This document shows, in pieces, positions 55,346 to 63,635 of a stretch of DNA of 64,000 nt. The DNA comes from Paraburkholderia sp. Ac-20340. GTDB lineage: Bacteria > Pseudomonadota > Gammaproteobacteria > Burkholderiales > Burkholderiaceae. A model generated the notes under the pieces. It was not told the origin of the DNA. It did no database searches and saw only the letters and a list, made by a program, of their open reading frames with translations. The position numbers were made by a program, and so were the translations under genes. The stretch is from positions 62,001-126,000 of the forward strand of contig NZ_JAAGPR010000007.1 of the NCBI RefSeq assembly GCF_017104965.1, read 5' to 3'. Position 1 is the stretch's first letter. Each line of letters opens with the position of its first letter.

Positions 55346-55753
55346 TCAAGTTGCGTCCGCCTCAGCATCAGCAACGCGCAAAGCGATGCGGTACCGTTTG
55401 GCTCGGCGCGTTGATTGCAAGGGTGACTTGTCCGCAAGTGAACCGCGACGACTGACCAGCAAGAGGTATTTCTCCATTGACGGCATGGCAGGCGGCAGCC
55501 GTTGAAGTAGCTTCCTTAAGCGGTGACGGTCGAGCGACTTGTCCGCAAGTACCGCTGGAAAGTAGCGGTTGTTGCCAATCGGTACTGAGAACAGTTCGCC
55601 GCGCCGCTCCATGTCCTGCAAGCGGGCGTGCGAGAGACCGAATTTTCTTCGAAAGCGGTCTGAGGACAAAAGCTCTCCACGCTGAACTAGTCGGCGTCGC
55701 CTCAGGCGTACTTGCAGGTCCGAATTGCGCCACGCACCACGGCTCGATGTCAT
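55346..55753 (-). CDS. Hypothetical DNA-binding-like protein
   Basis: A 135-residue basic protein. GELLSSDRFRRKFGLSHARLQDMERRGELFSV looks like a MerR/HTH-type segment, followed by NRYFPAVLADKSLDRHRLRKLLQRLP and a GSLADKSPLQS block. The second half is reminiscent of the C-terminal regions of Xre/MbcA/ParS-like antitoxin relatives, but this is a weak resemblance. There is no clear ribosome site. Confidence 0.5.
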   Translation of the reverse strand: MTSSRGAWRNSDLQVRLRRRRLVQRGELLSSDRFRRKFGLSHARLQDMERRGELFSVPIGNNRYFPAVLADKSLDRHRLRKLLQRLPPAMPSMEKYLLLVSRRGSLADKSPLQSTRRAKRYRIALRVADAEADAT

Positions 55754-55874
55754 AACGTAGCCATGGCGGCAAGAATTTTGGGCACAACATCCACGGCACC
55801 GTCGCTAGGCAAATACCGGCCCCTCTCCGTGCCCCAGGCGTGAGGCGGCCTCTCTGTCGCCAGTGCATATTCAT

Positions 55875-56162
55875 TCACTCTTCCGACCTCCTTCGTATGC
55901 CCCCCGCCTCTTGTTGTATGCGCGCCATCTCGCGCAGCACCTTAAGCCCAATTCTCCGGCGCCTTTGGCGATAGGCGTCGACTTTGGCTCGCAGCAAAAA
56001 ATGGCGGCCGTGCCAGATGAGCACAGGCAGCAGGAGGCGTTTGCGAAACAGCTTGTTTCGAACATAGGACCGGCTAACGTGGAGCCGTCGCGCCGTTTCC
56101 GCCACGGACATGAGCTCGTAGTTGCTCGCTTCCCGCCACAGTGCTTTCGGTCTATCTCGCAT
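55875..56162 (-). CDS. Small HTH/excisionase-like protein
   Basis: A 95-residue protein with a helix-turn-helix MSVAETARRLHVSRSYVRNKL followed by a wing (LIWHGRHFLLRAKVDAYRQ) and a basic tail. This layout matches the excisionase/MerR-like HTH_17 group found in mobile elements and toxin-antitoxin loci. Start chosen at the ATG at 56162; a later ATG at 56111 is possible. Its partner is unknown. Confidence 0.6.
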   Translation of the reverse strand: MRDRPKALWREASNYELMSVAETARRLHVSRSYVRNKLFRKRLLLPVLIWHGRHFLLRAKVDAYRQRRRRIGLKVLREMARIQQEAGGIRRRSEE

Positions 56163-56227
56163 CAGGCAGTCCCACGGCAAGCCTTCCGACCACAATCTGA
56201 GCCGACCACGATAACCTCAGGCGACTG

Positions 56228-56653
56228 TCATGTTGAGGCCAGCAACTTGCGGACAATGTTTATCACGTTGTCCTCCGGCAGATAGCAAATCGCTCCTGTG
56301 TCCCACCGCGGTTCGGTATTGGACAGCACGCTGGCGCTTGCTTGGCCGTTTTTTGCATACACGTCCAACCGCACCAACGGACCAGCGCCTTTTCGGCCGA
56401 TGACCACCGTTAGCAGGCTGCTCTGCGGCAAAGGTGCGCTGTACCTCTTTTCGCAAAGGTCCAGTATTTTGTGCACCTCTTCCAGGGTGCTATAGGGCGG
56501 CCTGTCATACGCTCGGGCGCTGCCCTCAACGCTACATAGGTCCGTTAAGACGCTCAGGTCGCCGCTGTACTCGCCGTCGTATATTTCGATGACAAGCGCA
56601 GGGTTGCCGTCTTCGGCATGCGCGTCCCGGAACACCTTAGGCTTCGCTCGCAT
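56228..56653 (-). CDS. Hypothetical protein
   Basis: A 141-residue soluble protein (MRAKPKVFRDAHAEDGNPAL start, AICYLPEDNVINIVRKLLAS end) without a recognised domain. GGAGGAGGGA directly precedes the ATG at 56653; the frame is open to 56737 without a start signal. It lies 32 bp after the membrane-anchored gene at 56686-57132 and is probably co-transcribed with it. Confidence 0.6.
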   Translation of the reverse strand: MRAKPKVFRDAHAEDGNPALVIEIYDGEYSGDLSVLTDLCSVEGSARAYDRPPYSTLEEVHKILDLCEKRYSAPLPQSSLLTVVIGRKGAGPLVRLDVYAKNGQASASVLSNTEPRWDTGAICYLPEDNVINIVRKLLAST

Positions 56654-56685
56654 TCCCTCCTCCGCCGATTCCAGTCCGTTGACAC

Positions 56686-57132
56686 CTACGAGAAGACAGA
56701 GACCGTTCTCGAGTGGATGCGTGCAGCAAGCCTGCACGCATCCGTCAGACTCACACTAGGTAGCGACGGAGCGACCTCAGCACTCCAGGCAGCAAGGGCC
56801 CTCAGAGCGTCCATGTCAGATAGTGCGTCTATATTTAGTAGTCCGACACATATTAGGTGCGCGTTTGGATGCGTATACTCGTTCACCTTAAGCCCCTTCG
56901 CCTCGGAAAGCTCGCAGCAGCAAAGATAGCTCGCGTCAAACGCGCACCGCACGCGTGTATGCGGCGAAACCTGCTTGCAGAAGGCATCACGAAGGCATGC
57001 CGCACTGAGCGCAATACGCGGCCGCTCCACTTCTGCTCGGGGCCGTCGCCCGCGAACCAGCCGGCCTATCAACAAGCCCAACGCCGCGGCGCCGACTAGT
57101 ACCACTGCTATCAGTGTCAGTTCTGAGTGCAT
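56686..57132 (-). CDS. Hypothetical membrane-anchored protein
   Basis: A 148-residue protein with an N-terminal anchor helix (about residues 5-26, LIAVVLVGAAALGLLIGRLV), an arginine-rich stop-transfer segment and a soluble domain containing seven cysteines. The soluble part has no known domain. First gene of a pair with 56228-56653. Confidence 0.55.
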   Translation of the reverse strand: MHSELTLIAVVLVGAAALGLLIGRLVRGRRPRAEVERPRIALSAACLRDAFCKQVSPHTRVRCAFDASYLCCCELSEAKGLKVNEYTHPNAHLICVGLLNIDALSDMDALRALAAWSAEVAPSLPSVSLTDACRLAARIHSRTVSVFS

Positions 57133-57368
57133 TTGGCTGACCGCACTATTGTCTTAGGCTTGTTGGTTGGACCCTGCTTGTGCGCAATCGCTGTTTGCCA
57201 GGTCGTCCGAACGATTACCACGTTCCAACATTCACCACGTAGCAGCGTTACGCTACGGCTGACCAAGTCACACCTCAGGGCTCTCTGCGCCACGGATGTA
57301 TCGGTCTTGGCGGCAGTTCCTCGTCGCCAGCGAGCACCACAGATATCGCAGCCATGACAAGGTTCCAT
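57117..57368 (-). CDS. Doubtful small Cys-containing protein
   Basis: An 83-codon frame starting MEPCHGCDICGARW, with a C-x2-C-x2-C cluster, whose stop overlaps the start of the following membrane-anchored gene by 16 bp. There is no ribosome site and no recognised domain, so it may be fortuitous. Confidence 0.3.
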   Translation of the reverse strand: MEPCHGCDICGARWRRGTAAKTDTSVAQRALRCDLVSRSVTLLRGECWNVVIVRTTWQTAIAHKQGPTNKPKTIVRSAKCTQN

Positions 57369-58013
57369 ACGCTGCCGGCACGACGCTGGCACTCCTCTAG
57401 CTGACCGCCCCCAGTGGCTGCTCGCTACCGTTCTCGTACACACGAATTGCGTACGAAGCCCGTCGCCGCATGCTTTCCGCAGTTAGCCTCGGTTCAGCGA
57501 CGCTCTGACGCCAATTCGCATCTACTGCAGCGCATCAGGCAATCCATGCTGCTGCACGCGTTTTCGCATCTCCTGCCTGCTCGTTATAACACAATAAAAG
57601 TAGGACGACGTCAACACTTTCAGAATCGATTTTCATCGCAGACACACGAGTTTTTCTAGGTATTTTTCCTGGTCACACACATATTTCTTGCTAGTTACTC
57701 CGTTTTTTAAATACCCTATTTTTGAGGAACAGCACTATGGTGCGAAGTATCTTTTCCCTGCGTGAAATTGGGGCCAATTCCACAATGCGCCACGTTCACT
57801 TCCGCAAGGCCACGCCAGCGGTACTGCATCACGGCGCGAGGCGGCGCTGGTTGCAGGTTGAAGCACGCGCCTTTGACATCCGCCCCAGTTGGTGCGCGAA
57901 GATATGTCGCACATAACATTCAGTTTCTTGCCGTCAATTGGCCCCACCGGCGCAGTCGAATCGACGAAGCAAAACACGCTTGCACTTGGGACCCGACAGA
58001 AAGGAGCAACCCA
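57369..58013. other. Intergenic region before the two-repeat protein
   Basis: A 645-bp stretch. A plus-strand frame from 57737 to 57916 (59 aa, TGAGGAAC upstream) is possible but unsupported by any domain. An AT-rich segment around 57580-57720 could hold promoters. No repeats or RNA genes are recognised. Confidence 0.4.
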
Positions 58014-59113
58014 TGTACGACACGCGCTGGTTTACGTTTTTCCCGCCCTCCGCCACTGAGATGAGACGCATCGCCGAAAGGCTGTGTCAAATAGCTCCCC
58101 GCGAACTGAGCGAAAGTCGCGCTCTTGACGTCACCGCTTTCGTCTTTGGCTACGAATCGTATGCGAACGTCCTCGAGTACCTTGCATTCGATTGGGGATA
58201 CCCAGTCAAATGGGACCATGAGATTGACAAACCAACGATGTCGGACCGACTCAGGTTCCAAACAAACTCGCTAGCGAAGTGCCTTCGGGTCACGTCAAAG
58301 TGTGCACGCGGCATTCTCGACCAGTGGAAGCCGTCAAGTAGCACCGCAGCGACCGCAACGTATGGAATGCAAGCTCGAATGCACGAAGCGAAGCGAGAAT
58401 TAGAGCGCCTCGGCGCCGGGCTCGACGCAGAGTACATGCAACGCCTCAGCGAGACCTTTCATCCCTACAAGCAGACTGTCGCCGAGACGATTGTGCAAGA
58501 CACACGCCAAGACAGTACGTATGCTCTTCGCGCAAGACTTGAGGTCAATTCTGTTGCCACTTCGATTGCAAAGCTCTTCGTCCCGGTTGAGGTCGTCAGG
58601 CGCAGAGCGCGTGACCTGCGAAAGCTCATTCAAAAAGAAGGCTTCTGCCACGGACACGCCCTCGAGCTCATCGCGAAATTGTTCGGGTTTGACGGATACT
58701 CGCAACTGCACAGGAATGCTCCGATAGAACTGATGGGCAGAGAGACTCTCGCGTGGGACGAGAATCTGAGCGCCGACGAATTGGCCTCCAGATATAGCGT
58801 GCAGGCTGAGCTGCTTTCAAGGGTGCTAGAGCTCGACGGCAATGATGCGCGTTCGCTTCTCGAAGCATGGCGTCCGACTGCGATTTTGGATGCTTACGAA
58901 GAGCTACGGCGAGGTGCGCCCGAAGAAGTCGATTCGGGTGATTCGGAAGACGCGGTCAGAGAGAACACGTACGCGTCAACCAAACCTATTCCCAATGATT
59001 CGATTGGCAAGCGGCCAATCGTGACCATCAAGCGACACCGACATATTGTGCGTGTCGAAGATGGGGCCTCAGTCACGCCGCATCTGGCTGCGGAATCAAG
59101 GTCCCATGGCTAA
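58014..59113 (+). CDS. Protein with two glyoxalase-superfamily-associated helical repeats
   Basis: A 366-residue soluble protein. Two segments share a motif: ELSESRALDVTAFVFGYESYANVLEYLAF near residue 30 and GHALELIAKLFGFDGYSQL near residue 215. This H-x-ALELIA-x-x-FGF-x-x-Y/W-x-x-L helical unit is common in proteins of plasmids and islands annotated as glyoxalase-superfamily related; its role is unknown. The C-terminus is acidic, then basic. AAAGGAGC precedes the ATG at 58014; the upstream frame to 57938 is rejected. Confidence 0.65.
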
Positions 59114-59163
59114 GCGAGCGACATGCTGCACAGGGTGAGCTGACGAACAACTTGAGGTCCAAA

Positions 59164-59556
59164 ATGGATGAACACTCGTTGGTCACTTATGAATGCTTCT
59201 GCTGCGACAAGCTGTTCAGCAAGCGGGTTTTCGAAATCTCAAGGGGTTGGGAACGTGTAATCTTCGGCCCGGGGTACCCCGAAATCGAGATACGGGGTTC
59301 ACTGGGCATCGAATGCTACTGCTCAGAACTCTGTCTCGAAACGCGCCGGCACGACGTGATGTTGGATGAAGGCGTGCCTATAAAAAGGCCCGGCTTCGGT
59401 CCGATTGAAGCCTGTGCGAAGTGCGGTGGACTTGTCGACACGACTGAGTTTCACCTTACGTATATCGAACACGAGTACATTGTCGGCGTTGTCGCGCAAA
59501 CGGTCCACACGAGATACCTAGCTGTCCTTTGCACTAGGTGCCGACGGTATGCCTAG
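59164..59556 (+). CDS. Zinc-binding hypothetical protein with three Cys clusters
   Basis: A 130-residue protein with ECFCCDKLF, ECYCSELCLE, ACAKCGG and LCTRCRRYA clusters, enough for two or three zinc ribbons. It starts at the ATG at 59164 after TTGAGG and follows the two-repeat protein gene by 50 bp, probably in one transcript. Function unknown; nucleic acid or protein binding is likely. Confidence 0.6.
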   Translation: MDEHSLVTYECFCCDKLFSKRVFEISRGWERVIFGPGYPEIEIRGSLGIECYCSELCLETRRHDVMLDEGVPIKRPGFGPIEACAKCGGLVDTTEFHLTYIEHEYIVGVVAQTVHTRYLAVLCTRCRRYA

Positions 59557-59763
59557 TCGCAAATGACGGAATTCTGTGTCAAAGATGCTCGGACGGTCTG
59601 GCACTTTCGTGAGGCCAACGAGACGGAGGTCACGAAGTGCTCTGAATGTCCCCAATGTCGCCGCTGCGGGCTCAGCAAAATTGGAAGCTGTTTCCCGGAT
59701 TGCCGTCTCTTGGTCGAAAGCTCCGTAGAACGCTGAGATAACCGTTTCCGGAGTCGGTGGCAC
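59518..59763 (-). pseudogene. Probable remnant of a RES-domain (ADP-ribosyltransferase toxin) gene
   Basis: An 81-codon frame with SAFYGAFDQETAIRETAS, then LGTFRALRDLRLVGLT and SIFD, which matches the core of RES-domain proteins (aligned block FYGALDxETAxAE ... FxxxRPLRLLDLT). The N-terminal Arg-containing part and the C-terminal part are missing, so it looks like a fragment. It overlaps the end of the convergent zinc-binding gene and follows the DUF4041 gene. Confidence 0.45.
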
Positions 59764-59775
59764 CGCCGGCCAGCA

Positions 59776-61518
59776 TCAAGCCGCAGCTTCGGCATCCATC
59801 GCACTACCTTCATCAACTTCCAGCGTCGCTTCATAAGCATTTTGCTGCCGGAACCACTTGTCTCGGAGCTCCGGGTCCGCCTCAATCTGACGCGCAATAG
59901 CAAGGCTCTCGCGATACTCTACAGCGGCCGCCATCATCGTCCACGACACGTTCAACCCCATATCTTCGACGGTGGCCCGCAAGTCCGCTAGCCCAACACG
60001 GAAGAACTCCTTGCGGGGATTGACCTTGTTGACCTGAGCCTCGAAGAATTTGCGATGCAGCGTGCGTTCAAGGTCGGGCGCGTTCTCCGACCAAATCATC
60101 GCGTGGACATCGAAGGAGAACGGCACACTCGCGTCGCCAAGCTCGCGAACACGGTCCATAGGTTCAAGGCGACGCGTCAGTCCAACCTTGTAGACATGCT
60201 CGCCGAACGAGCCGATGTTGGAAATGATGTAAACGTGACCTGCCTTCGTTTGCTGCGCCATCGATAGCGCTCGCTGGTTCTTTTCTTCAGCTTGGCGCAG
60301 CTTCTCGGCGAGTTCGGCCAGTTGGGCCTCAAACTGCGCCTTCTGCTCCTCCGTTGCCCGAGCAATCTGCCCTTGAGCCTTCTCCATCGCGCGGCGAATG
60401 AGGTCTTCCTCTTTCGCGGCGTCGCGCATGGCGCGTTCATACTCGCGGCGCGCCTTTTCCTCTTCGCGCATCTGCTCGCGAATCTGGCGCTGCTCCTCCT
60501 TTTCCCGCTCTCGAAGCTCGTGAGTGCGCACCGCCCAGACCAGCTCCTCAATGCGGGCGTCGATGTACTCCCTCAAAATCCGTGCGTTTCGGAATGCGGC
60601 GCCGTTGTGATTCACTAGCGCAGCGGCATCCTTGATTTCTTGCTGCAGTGTGCCGAAGTTGTCCACCCTGGCTCGCGACAAGATGGAATCCACCTTGCCG
60701 TTGAAAGCATCGACCACGAACCTGATGGCGGTCTCGCGACGGTTCCGTTCCGAGTAGTCGCACTCAGCGGCTCGGTTCTGCGTTGCCATCAACTTGGAAT
60801 AATCACGCGCGACCTTGAGTTGCTTGCCCGCCTCCGTATGCGAATACGTCTCGGCAAGGTCATCAAGCAAGCTGTGGCTGGGAATCATGTACGAATCGCC
60901 ATAACCTTCGACGACGTTTTTCATCGCGGCAATCGTTGCCGTCAAGCGGTCGGCGTCCTGTAGTGCTCGCAAAGCGTCGCCGCCAATCTCCTCCGCTCGA
61001 GCATTGGCATCATCGATAACCTTCGCTGCCTGCAAACTGGCGCGCGAAATCACCTGCTCTGCCTCGCTACGTTTGAGCTTCGCTTCGGCCGTCGCATCGG
61101 CCACAAGTCGCGTCGCCTCTTGCTCGGCGGCTGCAACCGAAGCAGCGGACTTGCTCTCAGCAAAGCCCATGAGTTGGGCTGCTTCAGCACGAATGCGGTC
61201 GGCTTCGAGCGCCGTGTCGCGAACATCGACAAACTTCGCGAGAGAGTCCCTATCTGCGGCGGCTGACCGCAGTTGTTCCTGCAAGGTGGCAATCGCGTGG
61301 GCATTCGTGGAGTCGCACTCCTCCTTTGCAGTTCGCAGGGCGTCGAACCGCGTTGCAAGGTCAGCACTCTCCTTCTTGCTTGCTGATAATGCCTTGGCAG
61401 CAATGGAATATCGCCATAGGATTACAGCGACAACGATGACAAGTATTGTTAGTGTTAAGGCCACGGTCTCTCTCAAGGTTCTGCGCGCCGCCCACCTGCT
61501 GGCAGCTTTGCGCGTCAA
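59776..61518 (-). CDS. DUF4041 and GIY-YIG (MUG113/T5orf172) coiled-coil protein, membrane-anchored
   Basis: A protein of up to 580 residues. An N-terminal helix (about residues 18-36) anchors it. A long Ala/Glu/Arg coiled coil follows. DUF4041 begins near GYGDSYMIPSHSLLDDLAE and ETAIRFVVDAFNGKVDSIL, then a second coiled coil, and the C-terminal T5orf172/MUG113 GIY-YIG-like domain with GHVYIISNIGSFGEHVYKVG, LTRRLEPMDRVRELGDASVPF and NPRKEFFRV. The family occurs in phages and islands and may act as a nuclease. The start is unclear: TTG at 61518 or GTG at 61464. Confidence 0.85.
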   Translation of the reverse strand: MTRKAASRWAARRTLRETVALTLTILVIVVAVILWRYSIAAKALSASKKESADLATRFDALRTAKEECDSTNAHAIATLQEQLRSAAADRDSLAKFVDVRDTALEADRIRAEAAQLMGFAESKSAASVAAAEQEATRLVADATAEAKLKRSEAEQVISRASLQAAKVIDDANARAEEIGGDALRALQDADRLTATIAAMKNVVEGYGDSYMIPSHSLLDDLAETYSHTEAGKQLKVARDYSKLMATQNRAAECDYSERNRRETAIRFVVDAFNGKVDSILSRARVDNFGTLQQEIKDAAALVNHNGAAFRNARILREYIDARIEELVWAVRTHELREREKEEQRQIREQMREEEKARREYERAMRDAAKEEDLIRRAMEKAQGQIARATEEQKAQFEAQLAELAEKLRQAEEKNQRALSMAQQTKAGHVYIISNIGSFGEHVYKVGLTRRLEPMDRVRELGDASVPFSFDVHAMIWSENAPDLERTLHRKFFEAQVNKVNPRKEFFRVGLADLRATVEDMGLNVSWTMMAAAVEYRESLAIARQIEADPELRDKWFRQQNAYEATLEVDEGSAMDAEAAA

Positions 61519-61623
61519 ATTATTATTTTCTGTACCCGTTTGCTATCGCGCACGACTTCGACAAAAACAGCATTGAAGCGCGAAATGCGTTTCAGCCACG
61601 TGCTTTGTTCCCGATGGAAGCAG

Positions 61624-62343
61624 TCATGGACGCGCAAAGACGTACAAAATAGCGAATGCCAAGCACGCAGGTGCTAGTTGAACAAACGAGGCCAGCTTCG
61701 CGGAATTTCCATAGACTTGACGAAACCCAGCGTCACCGTTAAACGACGCCCAACGCAGCATCGCTCCAAAGCAAAGTAGCATCAACAAAATTGCGCCGGG
61801 GTGCGTGACTGGTAGGGTCGTTACAAGGTCTTCAACGCGAGCATCCCAGTGCTCACACAACCACCCCATGGCCCAGACCATCACACCAAGCCAGAATCCA
61901 AACGTTGCGGTAGTCACCACAAAATACAGCAGAGGTACTCTAGCAGCCTGAATACCCCAGTGGCGACAAACAGTCGACGCGGCCAGATGATAACCCCATC
62001 GAAGAATCGCGACCCCATAGATAAGACCTACGGTGAGCGCGAATAGGGTCTGCGAACCAGTGTTGACAATGTGCGCCATTTGACGAAATGCACTACCGTC
62101 TTTAGCGACAACCGAAGCCTGCTGAAAATATATCCACTGAAGGAGCTTGGAACCTCCACCTACCGCTAATGCTGCCCCAGCGAACGGCGTAGTCCATAAC
62201 CCTTTGAGCTTCGTGTACGTTGGCTTTCCTGCGCCAACGAAACCAAGTGGTCGCATATACAGCGGCGCAAAAGCAAGGAACAAATAAAGGACATACTTTG
62301 AATTCTCGAATTCTTTAGATATGCCACCAACCGACAGTTTCAT
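61624..62343 (-). CDS. Hypothetical multi-pass membrane protein
   Basis: A 239-residue protein with about five hydrophobic segments (near residues 18-35, 95-115, 133-160, 180-195, 215-237). No family is recognised. Upstream of the DUF4041 gene in the same direction with 105 bp between. There is no convincing ribosome site before the ATG at 62343. Expected in the inner membrane. Confidence 0.6.
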   Translation of the reverse strand: MKLSVGGISKEFENSKYVLYLFLAFAPLYMRPLGFVGAGKPTYTKLKGLWTTPFAGAALAVGGGSKLLQWIYFQQASVVAKDGSAFRQMAHIVNTGSQTLFALTVGLIYGVAILRWGYHLAASTVCRHWGIQAARVPLLYFVVTTATFGFWLGVMVWAMGWLCEHWDARVEDLVTTLPVTHPGAILLMLLCFGAMLRWASFNGDAGFRQVYGNSAKLASFVQLAPACLAFAILYVFARP

Positions 62344-62590
62344 AGTTTTTGAGCTAGAACAACTTGCGCGTCTGCGCAGGCGATTTCAAGAAGATGTAAT
62401 GCTGGCGCCCTCAAACGCGCCCTCGTTGCCCACTCAGTAACGGCAATTAGCCACTGGTCTTGAGGGCGACCTCTGTTTTTATGCAGTATGGATGAATCAC
62501 TTTCGCTCGGACGCGCCACAGCGAGGCTGACACGGCGTGAGTGCTCGACAACGAGCCGAATAGAGAAACTCTTCTTCCAAAGGAACTGTG

Positions 62591-63496
62591 ATGACAATAA
62601 AACTGCTTAATTCACAAAAGGAATTGGACGCTTGGTTGACGAAGCACGAATCGACGGGGTACCTGTTCACTCCGCGCGTTAGTCACCCTGCGAAGAGTCA
62701 TGTTCATCTCGCTAATTGTTCGCACGCGCGCTGGAAATCTGGCCGCACAACTCGCCGATTTGGAGCAGTAACAGCGGAGGAACTGGTTAGCGATATGGGT
62801 GTACGAGGCTTCCTTCCAATGCATGGTTATGCATCCGTCTGTCGTTTATGTGAGCAAAGGGAACCCGGCCTGAGCGAGCGAGTACATCGAGCGTGTGCGC
62901 GCTGGCTTCAACCAGACAACAAGGAAGGTTTGGCAACCGTGATTTTGAGCACTGACGCGACCTCTGATGGTGAAGCCGTGCCTGAGTTCACGTCGGTACC
63001 GCGCACCCGCGATATCTTTAGACCGATTGCGGAGTTCGAGGGTGTGAAGTTACAGACGGTTGAAGCCAGCACCCGAATGGTCCATGTGGAGCACGGTGTC
63101 TTGACGAACTTGCTGGATGCGACAATCCGCAAGTACTTGCCTGAACACTGCGTAACTGAACAAAACGGCAACGTCGACATAGCTATCCGGCGCGATGGCA
63201 AAGTCCTCGCTATTTTTGAGTGCAAGTCGAACCCAGGCAACATCTCAGACGCGCTCTACAAGGGAATCGGGCAACTCTTCGTCTATCGCTGCCTCCTCAA
63301 GGTACCGCAAGCGAAGCTTGCCCTCGTTCTCCCGAATAAGCTCACCTCGGACAGGAAAACACACACTGAAATCATGGACGAGCTCGGCATCGAAGTTTTC
63401 TATGGTGACAGCGAGGGGAACTTCGAGTCGCCCAGAGGTTATTCACTCGGCGATTGGCTGGCAAACGTCGTGCTTGCGGGCACGGCCAAAGATTGA
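62591..63496 (+). CDS. PD-(D/E)XK nuclease-like protein with N-terminal Cys/His cluster
   Basis: A 301-residue protein. The N-terminal third has HLANCSHARW and CRLCEQREPG, a possible zinc site. The C-terminal half contains VDIAIRRDGKVLAIFECKSN, a D-x13-E-x-K arrangement typical of PD-(D/E)XK nucleases, with a following Gln (GIGQLFVYRC) as in RecB-like or restriction-type members. AAAGGAAC precedes the ATG at 62591. It is followed by a tandem-HTH regulator gene. A DNA-cleaving defence or element-maintenance role is inferred. Confidence 0.65.
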   Translation: MTIKLLNSQKELDAWLTKHESTGYLFTPRVSHPAKSHVHLANCSHARWKSGRTTRRFGAVTAEELVSDMGVRGFLPMHGYASVCRLCEQREPGLSERVHRACARWLQPDNKEGLATVILSTDATSDGEAVPEFTSVPRTRDIFRPIAEFEGVKLQTVEASTRMVHVEHGVLTNLLDATIRKYLPEHCVTEQNGNVDIAIRRDGKVLAIFECKSNPGNISDALYKGIGQLFVYRCLLKVPQAKLALVLPNKLTSDRKTHTEIMDELGIEVFYGDSEGNFESPRGYSLGDWLANVVLAGTAKD

Positions 63497-63576
63497 TGTC
63501 AAATCGGCGGTTGTCCTCTAGCCGCTCGCGTGCATGCGCACGATTCGCGCGTTTCCGAAACCTAAGTCGCTGTAAC

Positions 63577-63607
63577 CTAAAATTTTAGTTGCGAGCTAAA
63601 ATTTTAG
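63577..63607. promoter_or_regulatory. Two identical 12-bp palindromes, probable operator
   Basis: CTAAAATTTTAG occurs at 63577-63588 and again at 63596-63607, starts 19 bp apart (just under two helical turns). They end 28 bp before the HTH gene start, a standard position for autorepression by a Cro/C1-type protein. Confidence 0.65.
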
Positions 63608-63635
63608 ATGACGCTTGCAAAGTCTTTAGCTAACA

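Noticed and set aside
57755..57780. GTGAAATTGGGGCC sequence as a twelfth copy of the promoter module
   Set aside because: It shares only the GAAATTG core; no TGCGTCA repeats lie upstream and no AATACT lies at 17 bp.
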